Program-made: the position numbers and the translations under genes
The notes under the pieces: model-generated
Database searches by the model: none
Seen by the model: only the letters and a program-made list of their open reading frames with translations
What the model was told of the DNA's origin: nothing
NCBI RefSeq assembly: GCF_001952935.1
Contig: NZ_CP018319.1
Location: 981,501-1,045,500, forward strand
Length of the DNA: 64,000 bases
From: Pseudomonas frederiksbergensis
GTDB taxonomy: Bacteria > Pseudomonadota > Gammaproteobacteria > Pseudomonadales > Pseudomonadaceae
Reading direction: 5' to 3'
Shown here: positions 41,070 to 49,620 of the stretch, piece after piece
Numbering within the stretch: position 1 is the stretch's first letter
Layout: each line of letters opens with the position of its first letter

Positions 41070-42500
41070 TCAAAGATTCAAACGTTTGCGTAATCCTTCG
41101 ACATAATTCTGCCATTCATTCAGCACCTCTCGCTGAAACGATGTAGCCGTAATACTCCATTGAGCTGCGGCCTCTGCAAAAGTTTCCAGCGTATTTGGCG
41201 CCCCCCACTCGGGTGCTGACAAACGTTGCTGACAGAATAGTCTCCAGCGTTCTTGCTCTTCGAAATTCAACGTATCGGGGAAGTTGCGTGCGCGATATCG
41301 AAACAATAATTCGGGCAATCGCTCATCATCGAAGGGCCATTGTTGTTGCGCTAATTGAGCCGGGTCGGCAGACCTGACTTGCTCACAAAGACGCCGATCC
41401 CGATCACCGATAAAACCATCGTACAACTGTTGCTCCGGGTCTTGGCTCGGGGTGAACGCCTCGCTGGCATAAATCGCCTGCACTTTATCTCGCCAAATTG
41501 TTTGTGCGTCACTTAGCCGCAGCGCGCGCTCTTGGTAGAGCGACATATCCAGCCCCAAACGTTGCTGATCTTCAGAGCGAAGTACCGCCAACGGCGCCAC
41601 CACCGGACATTTATTGATGTGGATAAGTTTGAGCGGCACCGGCAACTCGCCCTCGGCCAAGTCATCGCGGCGGGTATACAGCCGTTGACGCAAGGTGTCG
41701 GCATCAAGATCGAGCAAGCCCTGAGGATCCAGGTGCAGATCACAGACGATCAAGGCGTTCTTGTTGCGCGGGTGCCAGGCCAAAGGCAACACCACACCGA
41801 CATAATTGCGCGCCGCCGAAAAGCGTCCGGAGATGTGCACCATCGGCTGCAACAGACGGATCTGATCCATCACCCTCTGTTTACCGCGCAACTGAAATAA
41901 CCAGTCATACAACTTCGGCTGCTTTTCCCGGATCAGACGCGCCAGGGCGATAGTGGCGCGAACGTCCGACAGCGCTTCGTGAGCATTTCCGTGATCAATG
42001 CCATTGGCGGCAGTCAGGCGTTCGAGCTTGAGCGTTATCCGCCCCTCGTCGTCCGTCGGCCAAACGATGCCGTCAGGACGCAAGGCATAGGCTGCACGCA
42101 CCACATCGATCAGGTCCCAGCGACTATTACCGCCCTGCCATTCGCGCGCGTAAGGGTCGAAAAAGTTTCGGTAAAGACTGTAACGGGTCATCTCGTCATC
42201 GAAACGCAACGTGTTGTACCCCGCCCCGCACGTGCCGGGCGCCGCGAGTTGGGCATGCACCCGGGTCATGAAATCGGCTTCGCTCAAGCCTTGCTCGGCC
42301 AGTCGGCCGGGGGTGATACCGGTGATCGCACAGGCCGCCGGATGGGGCAGGATGTCTTCACTGGGCTGGCAGTAAAGGTTGACTGGCTCGTCTATTTCAT
42401 TGAGATCGAAGTCAGTGCGAATCCCCGCCATCTGGAGCGGGCGGTCGCAACGGGGGTTGATGCCAGTGGTTTCATAGTCGTACCAGAAGATAGAGGTCAC
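41070..42500 (-). CDS. sbcB: Exodeoxyribonuclease I
   Basis: This 3'-5' single-strand DNA exonuclease acts in recombination and mismatch repair. The 476-residue product has the DEDDh catalytic start MTSIFWYDYETTGINPRCDRP and NTLRFDDEMTRYSLYRNFFDPY. The HGNAHEALSDVRATIALARL segment carries the catalytic His and Asp. The SH3-like and C-terminal helical domains (RARNFPDTLNFEEQERW) follow. Length is as in E. coli ExoI. It is convergent with mvaT. Confidence 0.96.
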   Translation of the reverse strand: MTSIFWYDYETTGINPRCDRPLQMAGIRTDFDLNEIDEPVNLYCQPSEDILPHPAACAITGITPGRLAEQGLSEADFMTRVHAQLAAPGTCGAGYNTLRFDDEMTRYSLYRNFFDPYAREWQGGNSRWDLIDVVRAAYALRPDGIVWPTDDEGRITLKLERLTAANGIDHGNAHEALSDVRATIALARLIREKQPKLYDWLFQLRGKQRVMDQIRLLQPMVHISGRFSAARNYVGVVLPLAWHPRNKNALIVCDLHLDPQGLLDLDADTLRQRLYTRRDDLAEGELPVPLKLIHINKCPVVAPLAVLRSEDQQRLGLDMSLYQERALRLSDAQTIWRDKVQAIYASEAFTPSQDPEQQLYDGFIGDRDRRLCEQVRSADPAQLAQQQWPFDDERLPELLFRYRARNFPDTLNFEEQERWRLFCQQRLSAPEWGAPNTLETFAEAAAQWSITATSFQREVLNEWQNYVEGLRKRLNL

Positions 42501-42683
42501 GGGCTATTCCTGAACTGAAGATCGGCGAAGTCTAGGCGTTCACATCCCGCCCCGGCCAGTAATCTTGTCATTCAATCACCTCTGGCCACGTGCCGTGCAA
42601 TACATAGTTATGTCGTTTTCCCTCGAGAGGCTGCTAGCATCGGACGGACATCGAATCCCGAACAGGCCACATCAAGGTTGCCC

Positions 42684-43409
42684 ATGCTCGAGACTACAGC
42701 ACTGCCAAGGAACGCGACGCTGTCCCTGCCATTGGATACGCGGTATCAAGTCGAAACGCCGGAAGGCATCGACTTGCCACTGCGCCCGGCCGGGTTGATG
42801 GTTCGTGCGCTGGCGTTCGCCATCGATCTTGGTCTGCGCGGGTTGATCGTCGGCCTGCTGTTTATTGTCCTGGCGTTCCTCGGGAAACTTGGTGCAGGGC
42901 TCGGCTCGATTCTGTTGTTCGTGGTGAGCTGGTGGTACATGGTGCTGTTCGAAGTGCTCAACCAGGGTCGTTCGCCAGGCAAGCAATGGATGGGCCTGCG
43001 GGTGGTGCAGGACGATGGCACGCCGATTGGCTGGTCTGCTTCGCTGCTGCGCAACCTGCTGCGATTTGTCGACATGCTGCCGTTCGGCTATTTCCTCGGG
43101 GCCGTCAGTTGCCTGCAACATCCCACTTTCAAGCGCCTCGGCGATCTGGCCGCCGGCACGCTGGTGATCTACCGCGAACAACCGCTCGCCCGACCACAAC
43201 TGCCCGCCGTCCGGCCCCGGCGCCCGACCTTTGCGCTGACGCTGACCGAACAGCGCGCCATCCTCGGTTTTGCCGAGCGCCAGGGTGAACTCTCTGAAGC
43301 ACGGGTCAAAGAGCTGGCGGCGATACTCGCGCAACCGTTGCAGGTATCGGCCCCAGGGGCCGTGGATGAACTCAATGGCATCGCCCGCGGCTTGTTGGGC
43401 CCCACATGA
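42684..43409 (+). CDS. RDD family protein (first gene of MoxR cluster)
   Basis: A 241-residue membrane protein. The RDD core PAGLMVRALAFAIDLGLRG starts near residue 33, with three helices (about 43-66, 74-95 and the QGRSPGKQWMGLRV region before a third). A soluble C-terminal extension follows from about residue 170. AAGG lies 6 bases before the ATG at 42684; a TTG two codons upstream is rejected. It overlaps the next gene by ATGA. Such RDD proteins accompany MoxR/DUF58 gene clusters; function is unknown. Confidence 0.87.
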   Translation: MLETTALPRNATLSLPLDTRYQVETPEGIDLPLRPAGLMVRALAFAIDLGLRGLIVGLLFIVLAFLGKLGAGLGSILLFVVSWWYMVLFEVLNQGRSPGKQWMGLRVVQDDGTPIGWSASLLRNLLRFVDMLPFGYFLGAVSCLQHPTFKRLGDLAAGTLVIYREQPLARPQLPAVRPRRPTFALTLTEQRAILGFAERQGELSEARVKELAAILAQPLQVSAPGAVDELNGIARGLLGPT

Positions 43410-44383
43410 AGCAAAGCCTTTTCGAAAGTCGTCACAAGGCCGAATGGGAGCAATTTACCCTCGTGCTTGAACAGCTGGAGCAAGGCAAGGAAGCACAGCG
43501 AGTCGGCGGTTTCCCCAGCGATTATCGTCGTCTCTGCCAGCATCTGGCGCTGGCCCAGGAACGAGGTTACAGCAGCTTCCTGATCGATTCATTACAGCAA
43601 CAGGTCTTGCGCGGGCATCAACAGCTTTATCGCCACCGCAGTCGACTGGGTGCCAACGTGCTGGGCTTCATCCTGGCCGACTTCCCGCGACTGGTGCGCG
43701 AACAGTGGCGTTTCGTGCTCGCCGCCAGCCTGATGTTTTTTGGCAGCCTGATTGGCTTCGCGTTGCTGGTGTATCTGTTCCCCGACCTGGTCTACAACCT
43801 GATCCCGGCCGAGCAGGTCAGCGAGATGCAAGGCATGTACGACCCCGAGGCCGGTCACCTGGGGCGTTCGGCAGAGCGGGCGGCCAGTGAAGACTGGGTA
43901 ATGTTCGGTTACTACATCATGCACAACATCGGCATCGCCTTTCAGACCTTCGCCAGCGGTTTGCTGTTTGGCTTGGGCAGCGCGTTTTTCCTGTTCTTCA
44001 ACGGTTTGATGATTGGTGCGGTGGCCGGGCACCTGACGTACATCGGCTACGGGCAAACCTTCTGGCCATTCGTGGTTGGCCACGGCGCCTTCGAACTGAG
44101 TGCCATCGCCCTGGCCGGTGCCGCCGGCCTGCAACTGGGTTGGGCATTGATCGCGCCGGGGCGCTTGCCTCGTTCCGAAGCCCTGCGATTGGCGGCCCGC
44201 AAAAGCGTGCTGCTGATTTGCGGGGTCATGCTGTTTCTGCTGATTGCGGCGTTTATCGAGGCTTACTGGTCGTCCACGATCGGGGTCGCGCCCATAACCA
44301 AATACCTGGTCGGTGCAGCGCTCTGGTTGTTGGTGGCGACTTACTTGCTGTTTGCCGGACGGACCCGCCATGCGCCTGAGTGA
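43406..44383 (+). CDS. Stage II sporulation protein M-like (SpoIIM/DUF95) membrane protein
   Basis: A 325-residue membrane protein with an N-terminal soluble helical part (MKQSLFESRHKAEWEQFTLVLEQLEQ) and about six helices. The conserved YYIMHNIGIAFQTFASGLLFGLGSAFFLFFNGLMIGAVAG and PFVVGHGAFELSAIALAGAAGLQLG are diagnostic of the SpoIIM family, here in a non-sporulating organism. It overlaps the RDD gene (ATGA) and the DUF4129 gene (14 bases). Confidence 0.88.
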   Translation: MKQSLFESRHKAEWEQFTLVLEQLEQGKEAQRVGGFPSDYRRLCQHLALAQERGYSSFLIDSLQQQVLRGHQQLYRHRSRLGANVLGFILADFPRLVREQWRFVLAASLMFFGSLIGFALLVYLFPDLVYNLIPAEQVSEMQGMYDPEAGHLGRSAERAASEDWVMFGYYIMHNIGIAFQTFASGLLFGLGSAFFLFFNGLMIGAVAGHLTYIGYGQTFWPFVVGHGAFELSAIALAGAAGLQLGWALIAPGRLPRSEALRLAARKSVLLICGVMLFLLIAAFIEAYWSSTIGVAPITKYLVGAALWLLVATYLLFAGRTRHAPE

Positions 44384-45914
44384 CGCCACGGCTGTCATCC
44401 GCCCGCGCACCACCTGGGAAGCCATGGACCTGGGTGTCCTGCTGAGCCAACGACACCGGCGTCTGCTAATGACCAGTTGGGCCATCGTGACCTTGCCGGT
44501 TTTCGTCCTGCTCAGTTGGGTGCTATGGGATTCGCCCTCCCTCGCCGTGTTTATTTTCTGGTGGCTGAAACCGGCGTTCGACCGCCTGCCGCTGTACATC
44601 CTGTCCAAAGCGATGTTTGGCGAAACCCCCACGCTGAAGCAGGCGTTGCGCCAATTTCCGCGGCTTCTGCAACCACAACTGCTGGTGAGCCTGACCTGGC
44701 GGCGCCTGAGCCTGAGTCGCAGTTTCCTGATGCCGGTGGTGCAACTTGAAGGGCTCAGTGGTGAGCCACGCCAACAACGTTTGCAGGTGCTGTTGCAGCG
44801 CAACGCCGGTGCCGCGCGTTGGCTGACGATCATCGGCGTACATCTGGAAACCGTGCTTTGGATCGGCCTGATGGTGCTGTTCTACATGTTCTTGCCGCAA
44901 CAGGTCGAACTCGACTGGAGCTGGCAGACCTTGATCACAGCCGCCACACAGGACTGGCGATGGCTGGAACACCTGACCAACGCCCTTTACGCACTGGTGC
45001 TGATTGTCTGGGAACCGGTTTATGTCACCTGCGGCTTCAGCCTTTATCTGAACCGGCGCACCGTGCTGGAGGCCTGGGATATCGAGCTGGTGTTCCGCCG
45101 CATGCGCCAACGCTTGAGCAGCGCCGCCGTCCCCGTGCTGCTGGCAGCATTCCTGTTGCTGCCGACAGCACAAACCGTATGGGCCGCCGAGCCAGTCATT
45201 TCACCGGACAGCCCACGCCTGCTGGACCAACCACTGACCAGTCAGGCATCCCGGGACAGCATCAAGGCGATCCTCGATCAGCCTCCGTTCAAGAACAAGG
45301 AATCAGTCACGCGCTATCGGTTTGGCGAGGACCAACCCGCCGCCGACACGGCGGACGATGACCCAACAAGCGAATGGCTGGAGGCGCTGCTCAAGCTTCT
45401 GGACAACCAACGCTTCGGCGCAGCAGCCACGCTGATCGAAGTGGTGTTGTGGGCGGTCGTGATCGGTGCCATCGGTTTATTGATCTGGCATTACCGTGAC
45501 TGGATGCAAGCTTTCGTCAGGCGTCGACCGGCCTTGAACAGCAAGGTCACGCGGCCGTTACCGCAACAGGCTTTCGGCCTGGACCTCAACCGCGAAACCC
45601 TGCCCGTCGACATCGCCGCCAGCGCCGAACGCCTCTGGCAAACCCACCCTCGCGAGGCCCTCGGCTTGCTCTATCGCGGTCTGCTCAGCCATTTGCTGCA
45701 CGACTTTAACCTGTTGCTCAAACCCGCCGACACCGAAGGCGAAGTTCTTCAGCGCATCGAACACCTGCACCAACCTGCCTTGCTGGCCTTCAGTAAAAGC
45801 CTGACCGGACACTGGCAGAACATGGCCTACGGGCATCGCCTGCCTCCCGCACATTTGCAACAGGAACTCTGTGACGGCTGGCGGGCGTTGTTCGGCCCGG
45901 GAGCGTTGCATTGA
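44370..45914 (+). CDS. DUF4129 domain membrane protein
   Basis: A 514-residue protein. Transmembrane helices lie near residues 37-55 (SWAIVTLPVFVLLSWVLWD), 55-65, 160-180, 210-230 and 247-268. A periplasmic stretch at about 270-345 is followed by another helix (about 355-373). The C-terminal DUF4129 domain (about 415-505, ...AERLWQTHPREALGLLYRGLLSHLLHD) resembles a transglutaminase-associated module. It starts 14 bases inside the SpoIIM-like gene; the next gene starts TTGA over its stop. Confidence 0.84.
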   Translation: MRLSDATAVIRPRTTWEAMDLGVLLSQRHRRLLMTSWAIVTLPVFVLLSWVLWDSPSLAVFIFWWLKPAFDRLPLYILSKAMFGETPTLKQALRQFPRLLQPQLLVSLTWRRLSLSRSFLMPVVQLEGLSGEPRQQRLQVLLQRNAGAARWLTIIGVHLETVLWIGLMVLFYMFLPQQVELDWSWQTLITAATQDWRWLEHLTNALYALVLIVWEPVYVTCGFSLYLNRRTVLEAWDIELVFRRMRQRLSSAAVPVLLAAFLLLPTAQTVWAAEPVISPDSPRLLDQPLTSQASRDSIKAILDQPPFKNKESVTRYRFGEDQPAADTADDDPTSEWLEALLKLLDNQRFGAAATLIEVVLWAVVIGAIGLLIWHYRDWMQAFVRRRPALNSKVTRPLPQQAFGLDLNRETLPVDIAASAERLWQTHPREALGLLYRGLLSHLLHDFNLLLKPADTEGEVLQRIEHLHQPALLAFSKSLTGHWQNMAYGHRLPPAHLQQELCDGWRALFGPGALH

Positions 45915-47074
45915 ACCGGCGACACTGGCTGGCGGTCGGCGTGTTCATCGCCGTGCTATTGGGCGCGCTGAGTGTTTATCTGTACGTCAAGGCGACGCCC
46001 TATCAGGCAGACATCGATCACGGCCCCTCGCCCGAAGCCCAGGCCAATCCCTATCTCGCTGCCGAATATTTCCTGCGCAAACAGGGCCTGGCGGTGAACC
46101 ACGCCAACAGCCTCGACATCCTGCCCACCCTGGAGCCGCATCAGCACAGCCTGTTATTGCTCGGGGAGCGCGACAACATGACACCGCGCCAGGTCGATCA
46201 GCTGTTGAACTGGACCCGGGCCGGCGGGCGACTTTTGTTTGTTGCCCAGTCGTTGTGGGATGAAAAAACCGGCCAAAGCAACGACCTGTTGCTCGACCGG
46301 GTGCAACTGCACCAGTCGCTGAGCAAAGACCTCAAGGACCCGCCGCACACTATCGATGACGATCCTTATCCCAAGCTGACCAAGTTGTATCTGGAAGACG
46401 AAAACGCGCCGGCCTACGCCGGTTTCGATACCGCATTCCATCTCGAAGACCCGAAAAACCTCGCGCAAGCCTGGGCCAACAGCGGCAAGGCCACGCACAT
46501 GATGCAGCTCAATCACGGGCTCGGTTCGATCATCGTGGTCACCGACGCCGACCTGTGGAAAACCCCGGCCATTGACCAGTACGACAACGCCTGGTTGCTC
46601 TGGTACCTGACCGCGGACACGAACGTGACCCTGCTGTTCAACACCGATCACGACAGTCTGCCGACCTTGCTCCTGCGCTATTTCCCCCAGGCACTGGTCG
46701 CCCTTTTTGCCCTGATCGGCCTTGCCTTCTGGCACGTCGGCGTGCGCCAGGGGCCGCTGCTGGAACCGGCCCCCAGGGCCCGCCGTCAACTTCAGGAACA
46801 CCTGCGCGCCAGCGCCGATTTCATGTTGCGCCGCAACGGTCAGCAACACCTGCTGCAAGCCTTGCAGCACGACATCTTGCGTCGTGTGCGGCGCCGTCAT
46901 CCCGGTTTCGAACAACTCGGCGTTGCCGAACAATGGCTGGTGCTCGCACGCCTGACTGGCCAACCCACACGCGCGATCAGCCAGGCCATGAGCCCGCGAC
47001 CGAAACAGCGGCTGTCCAGCGCTGAATTCAGCCGTCAGGTCGCCCACCTGCAAACCTTGAGGAATGCCTTATGA
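45911..47074 (+). CDS. DUF4350 domain protein
   Basis: A 387-residue protein with an N-terminal helix (about 7-27, WLAVGVFIAVLLGALSVYLYV). The DUF4350 fold (NPYLAAEYFLRKQGLAV, LLLLGERDNMTPRQVDQLLNWTRAGGRLLFVA) resembles a GATase-like periplasmic domain. A second helix lies near 252-274, and the cytoplasmic tail is basic. It starts with TTG at 45911 overlapping the DUF4129 stop (TTGA), and its own stop overlaps moxR (ATGA), so the genes are tightly coupled. Confidence 0.83.
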   Translation: MNRRHWLAVGVFIAVLLGALSVYLYVKATPYQADIDHGPSPEAQANPYLAAEYFLRKQGLAVNHANSLDILPTLEPHQHSLLLLGERDNMTPRQVDQLLNWTRAGGRLLFVAQSLWDEKTGQSNDLLLDRVQLHQSLSKDLKDPPHTIDDDPYPKLTKLYLEDENAPAYAGFDTAFHLEDPKNLAQAWANSGKATHMMQLNHGLGSIIVVTDADLWKTPAIDQYDNAWLLWYLTADTNVTLLFNTDHDSLPTLLLRYFPQALVALFALIGLAFWHVGVRQGPLLEPAPRARRQLQEHLRASADFMLRRNGQQHLLQALQHDILRRVRRRHPGFEQLGVAEQWLVLARLTGQPTRAISQAMSPRPKQRLSSAEFSRQVAHLQTLRNAL

Positions 47075-48069
47075 GTGAGATCGAGCCCGGCACACTGAAC
47101 CACGCTGCGCAGCAACGCCAGCGTGCTAGCCAGTTGGCCCAGGCGGTAAGAACTGAATTGCAAAAAGCCGTGATCGGCCAGAACAGCGTGATCGACGATG
47201 TGCTCACCGCCCTGATCGCTGGCGGCCATGTACTGCTCGAAGGCGTGCCGGGGTTGGGCAAGACGTTGCTGGTACGCGCCCTCGCCCGCTGCTTTGGCGG
47301 CGAGTTCGCACGTATCCAGTTCACCCCGGACCTGATGCCCAGCGATGTCACCGGGCATGCGGTGTACGACATGCAAACCGAGCAATTCAAACTGCGCAAA
47401 GGGCCGTTGTTCACCAACCTTTTGCTGGCCGACGAGATCAATCGCGCCCCGGCGAAAACCCAGGCCGCACTGCTCGAAGCCATGCAGGAACGCCAAGTCA
47501 CCCTCGAAGGCCGCGCCCTGCCGATCGCGCAACCGTTCATGGTGCTCGCCACACAAAACCCCATCGAACAGGAAGGCACTTACCCGCTGCCGGAAGCCGA
47601 GCTTGATCGCTTCATGCTCAAGGTGCGCATGGACTACCCCGACGCCGATCAGGAGCTGAACATGGTGCGCCAGGTCAGCCGCTCGACCCGTGCCGACATG
47701 CTCGATGTGCAGCCGTTGCGCACGGTGTTGCAAGCCAAGGATGTGCTGGCTTTGCAGCGCATCGCCAGCGACTTGCCGCTGGACGATCAGGTGCTCGATT
47801 ACGCCGTGCGCCTGGCCCGCTCCACCCGCACGTGGCCGGGGTTGACCCTCGGCGCCGGGCCTCGGGCGTCCATCGCGCTGGTACGTTGCGCCCGCGCCCG
47901 CGCCTTGTTGCGTGGCGGTGAATTCGTGATTCCCGATGACATCAAGGGCTGCGCGCTGTCGGTACTGCGCCACCGTGTGCGCATTGCCCCGGAGCTGGAC
48001 ATCGAAGGTCTGGAGGTCGATCAAGTGCTCAAGCAATTGCTCGATCAAGTGCCGGCGCCGCGCCTGTGA
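47071..48069 (+). CDS. MoxR family AAA+ ATPase
   Basis: A 332-residue MoxR-type AAA+ chaperone. Walker A is GVPGLGKTLLVRALAR (about residues 56-71), Walker B LLADEINRAPAKTQAALLEAMQERQVT, and sensor 1 ATQNPIEQEGTYPLPEAELDRF. A C-terminal lid follows. MoxR proteins activate partner complexes, often with von Willebrand-like or DUF58 proteins. Those partners are the neighbours here, but a VWA protein is absent. Confidence 0.92.
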   Translation: MSEIEPGTLNHAAQQRQRASQLAQAVRTELQKAVIGQNSVIDDVLTALIAGGHVLLEGVPGLGKTLLVRALARCFGGEFARIQFTPDLMPSDVTGHAVYDMQTEQFKLRKGPLFTNLLLADEINRAPAKTQAALLEAMQERQVTLEGRALPIAQPFMVLATQNPIEQEGTYPLPEAELDRFMLKVRMDYPDADQELNMVRQVSRSTRADMLDVQPLRTVLQAKDVLALQRIASDLPLDDQVLDYAVRLARSTRTWPGLTLGAGPRASIALVRCARARALLRGGEFVIPDDIKGCALSVLRHRVRIAPELDIEGLEVDQVLKQLLDQVPAPRL

Positions 48070-48080
48070 CCGGCACTCCC

Positions 48081-48212
48081 GTGGTGAGGGGGCTTGCCCC
48101 CGTTGGGTTGCGAAGCAGCCCCAAAAACCATCGACGCGTAATGTCAGATAAAACGCGTCTACTTTTTTTACGACTGCTTCGCAGCCGAACGCGGGCAAGC
48201 CCGCTCGCCACA
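48081..48212. repeat. REP-like repeat pair between moxR and the DUF58 gene
   Basis: GTGGTGAGGGGGCTTGCCCC at the left, and a CGGGCAAGCCCGCTCGCCACA right arm, form an imperfect inverted pair. A second internal pair (GCGAAGCAG / CTGCTTCGC) lies within. It is another REP class, interrupting the otherwise compact operon. Confidence 0.8.
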
Positions 48213-48265
48213 GAGGTACTGTTCCAGACTTTTGAATGCAATCCTTGCCAGAGAACCGCAACACG

Positions 48266-49597
48266 ATGAAACCCACGCGCCTGTTGTTGATCTGGCTCGC
48301 GATCCTGCTGGCCATCGGCATCGTGCTGGGCGCGTTGCGGGCATTGGGCATCGAGGTTCCAACAAGCCTGTTGTCGATCCACTGGGGATTGTTGTTGGCG
48401 CTGCTGGCCCTGGCGATACTCGACGCCGTCCGTCTCAAACGACTGCCCTCGCCCCGACTCCACCGACAAATGCCCGGCAGCCTTGCACTCGGCCGTTGGG
48501 GTGAAGTGCGACTGGAGGTCGAGCATAACTTTGCCCAACCACTGAACATACAGATTTTCGACCATGTGCCGCACGGCCTTAGCTTCGAAAACCTGCCCCT
48601 GTCGGTCGAACTGCAACCCGGCCAGCACAGCCAGATCGGCTATCGACTACGCCCGCTAAAACGCGGTCATTTCACCTTCGAACACTGCGAAATCAACCTG
48701 CCGAGCCCACTGGGCCTGTGGTCTGACAAACGCCTGCTCAACGTGACCGATAACGCCTGTGTCTACCCCGACTTCGCCCGTCTCTACGGCGGCCAACTGC
48801 TGGCGGTGGACAACTGGCTCAGCCAACTCGGCGTACGCCAACGCCAGCGTCGCGGTCTGGGCCTGGAATTTCATCAACTGCGTGAATTTCGCGAAGGCGA
48901 CAGCCTGCGCCAGATCGACTGGAAAGCCACCGCCCGCCAGCGCACTCCCATTGCCCGGGAGTATCAGGACGAGCGCGACCAGCAGATCATCTTCATGCTC
49001 GATTGCGGCCGCCGGATGCGCAGCCAGGACGGCGAACTCGCGCATTTCGATCACGCACTTAATGCCTGCCTGTTGCTCAGCTACGTCGCCCTGCGCCAAG
49101 GCGATGCGGTAGGCCTGAGCACCTTCGCCAGTGACCGACCGCATTACCTTGCGCCGGTCAAAGGCACCGAGCAACTCAAGGTCTTGCTCAACAGCGTCTA
49201 CGACCTCAACAGCACCCAGCGCCCAGCCGATTATCAAGCCGCCGCCAACCAGCTGCTGGCCCGACAAAAACGTCGGGCGCTGGTGGTGCTGGTGACTAAC
49301 TTGCGGGATGAAGATGATGAAGAACTGCTCACCACGGTAAAGCGCCTGAGCAAGCAGCATCGGGTGCTGGTCGCCAGTTTGCGCGAAGAGGTGCTAGGCA
49401 CCGTGCGCCAAACGCCGGTGCACACCCTGGACGAAGCCCTTGTCTATTGCGGCACGGTGGACTACTTGAACGCCAGAGCCGAACTCCATGAGCGGTTAAG
49501 TGCTCATGGAGTGCCGGTGCTGGATGTACGGCCCTCAGAGTTGGGGAGCGAACTGGTCACACAGTACCTGAGCGAGAAAAGAGCCGGGGTGTTTTAA
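48266..49597 (+). CDS. DUF58 domain protein
   Basis: A 443-residue membrane-anchored protein: two helices near residues 6-27 and 34-55, then a beta-rich part and the DUF58 core. The core has REFREGDSLRQIDWKATARQRTPIAREYQDERDQQIIFMLDCGRRM (about 210-255), where the WKATAR motif and a degenerate VWA-type Asp-Cys-Gly-Arg-Arg sit. The ATG at 48266 (MKPTRLLL) is chosen; a frame extends 10 codons upstream. It is the last gene of the MoxR cluster, reached across a REP element. Confidence 0.87.
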   Translation: MKPTRLLLIWLAILLAIGIVLGALRALGIEVPTSLLSIHWGLLLALLALAILDAVRLKRLPSPRLHRQMPGSLALGRWGEVRLEVEHNFAQPLNIQIFDHVPHGLSFENLPLSVELQPGQHSQIGYRLRPLKRGHFTFEHCEINLPSPLGLWSDKRLLNVTDNACVYPDFARLYGGQLLAVDNWLSQLGVRQRQRRGLGLEFHQLREFREGDSLRQIDWKATARQRTPIAREYQDERDQQIIFMLDCGRRMRSQDGELAHFDHALNACLLLSYVALRQGDAVGLSTFASDRPHYLAPVKGTEQLKVLLNSVYDLNSTQRPADYQAAANQLLARQKRRALVVLVTNLRDEDDEELLTTVKRLSKQHRVLVASLREEVLGTVRQTPVHTLDEALVYCGTVDYLNARAELHERLSAHGVPVLDVRPSELGSELVTQYLSEKRAGVF

Positions 49598-49620
49598 CGC
49601 CTGCGTTTAATCAGCTGAAA

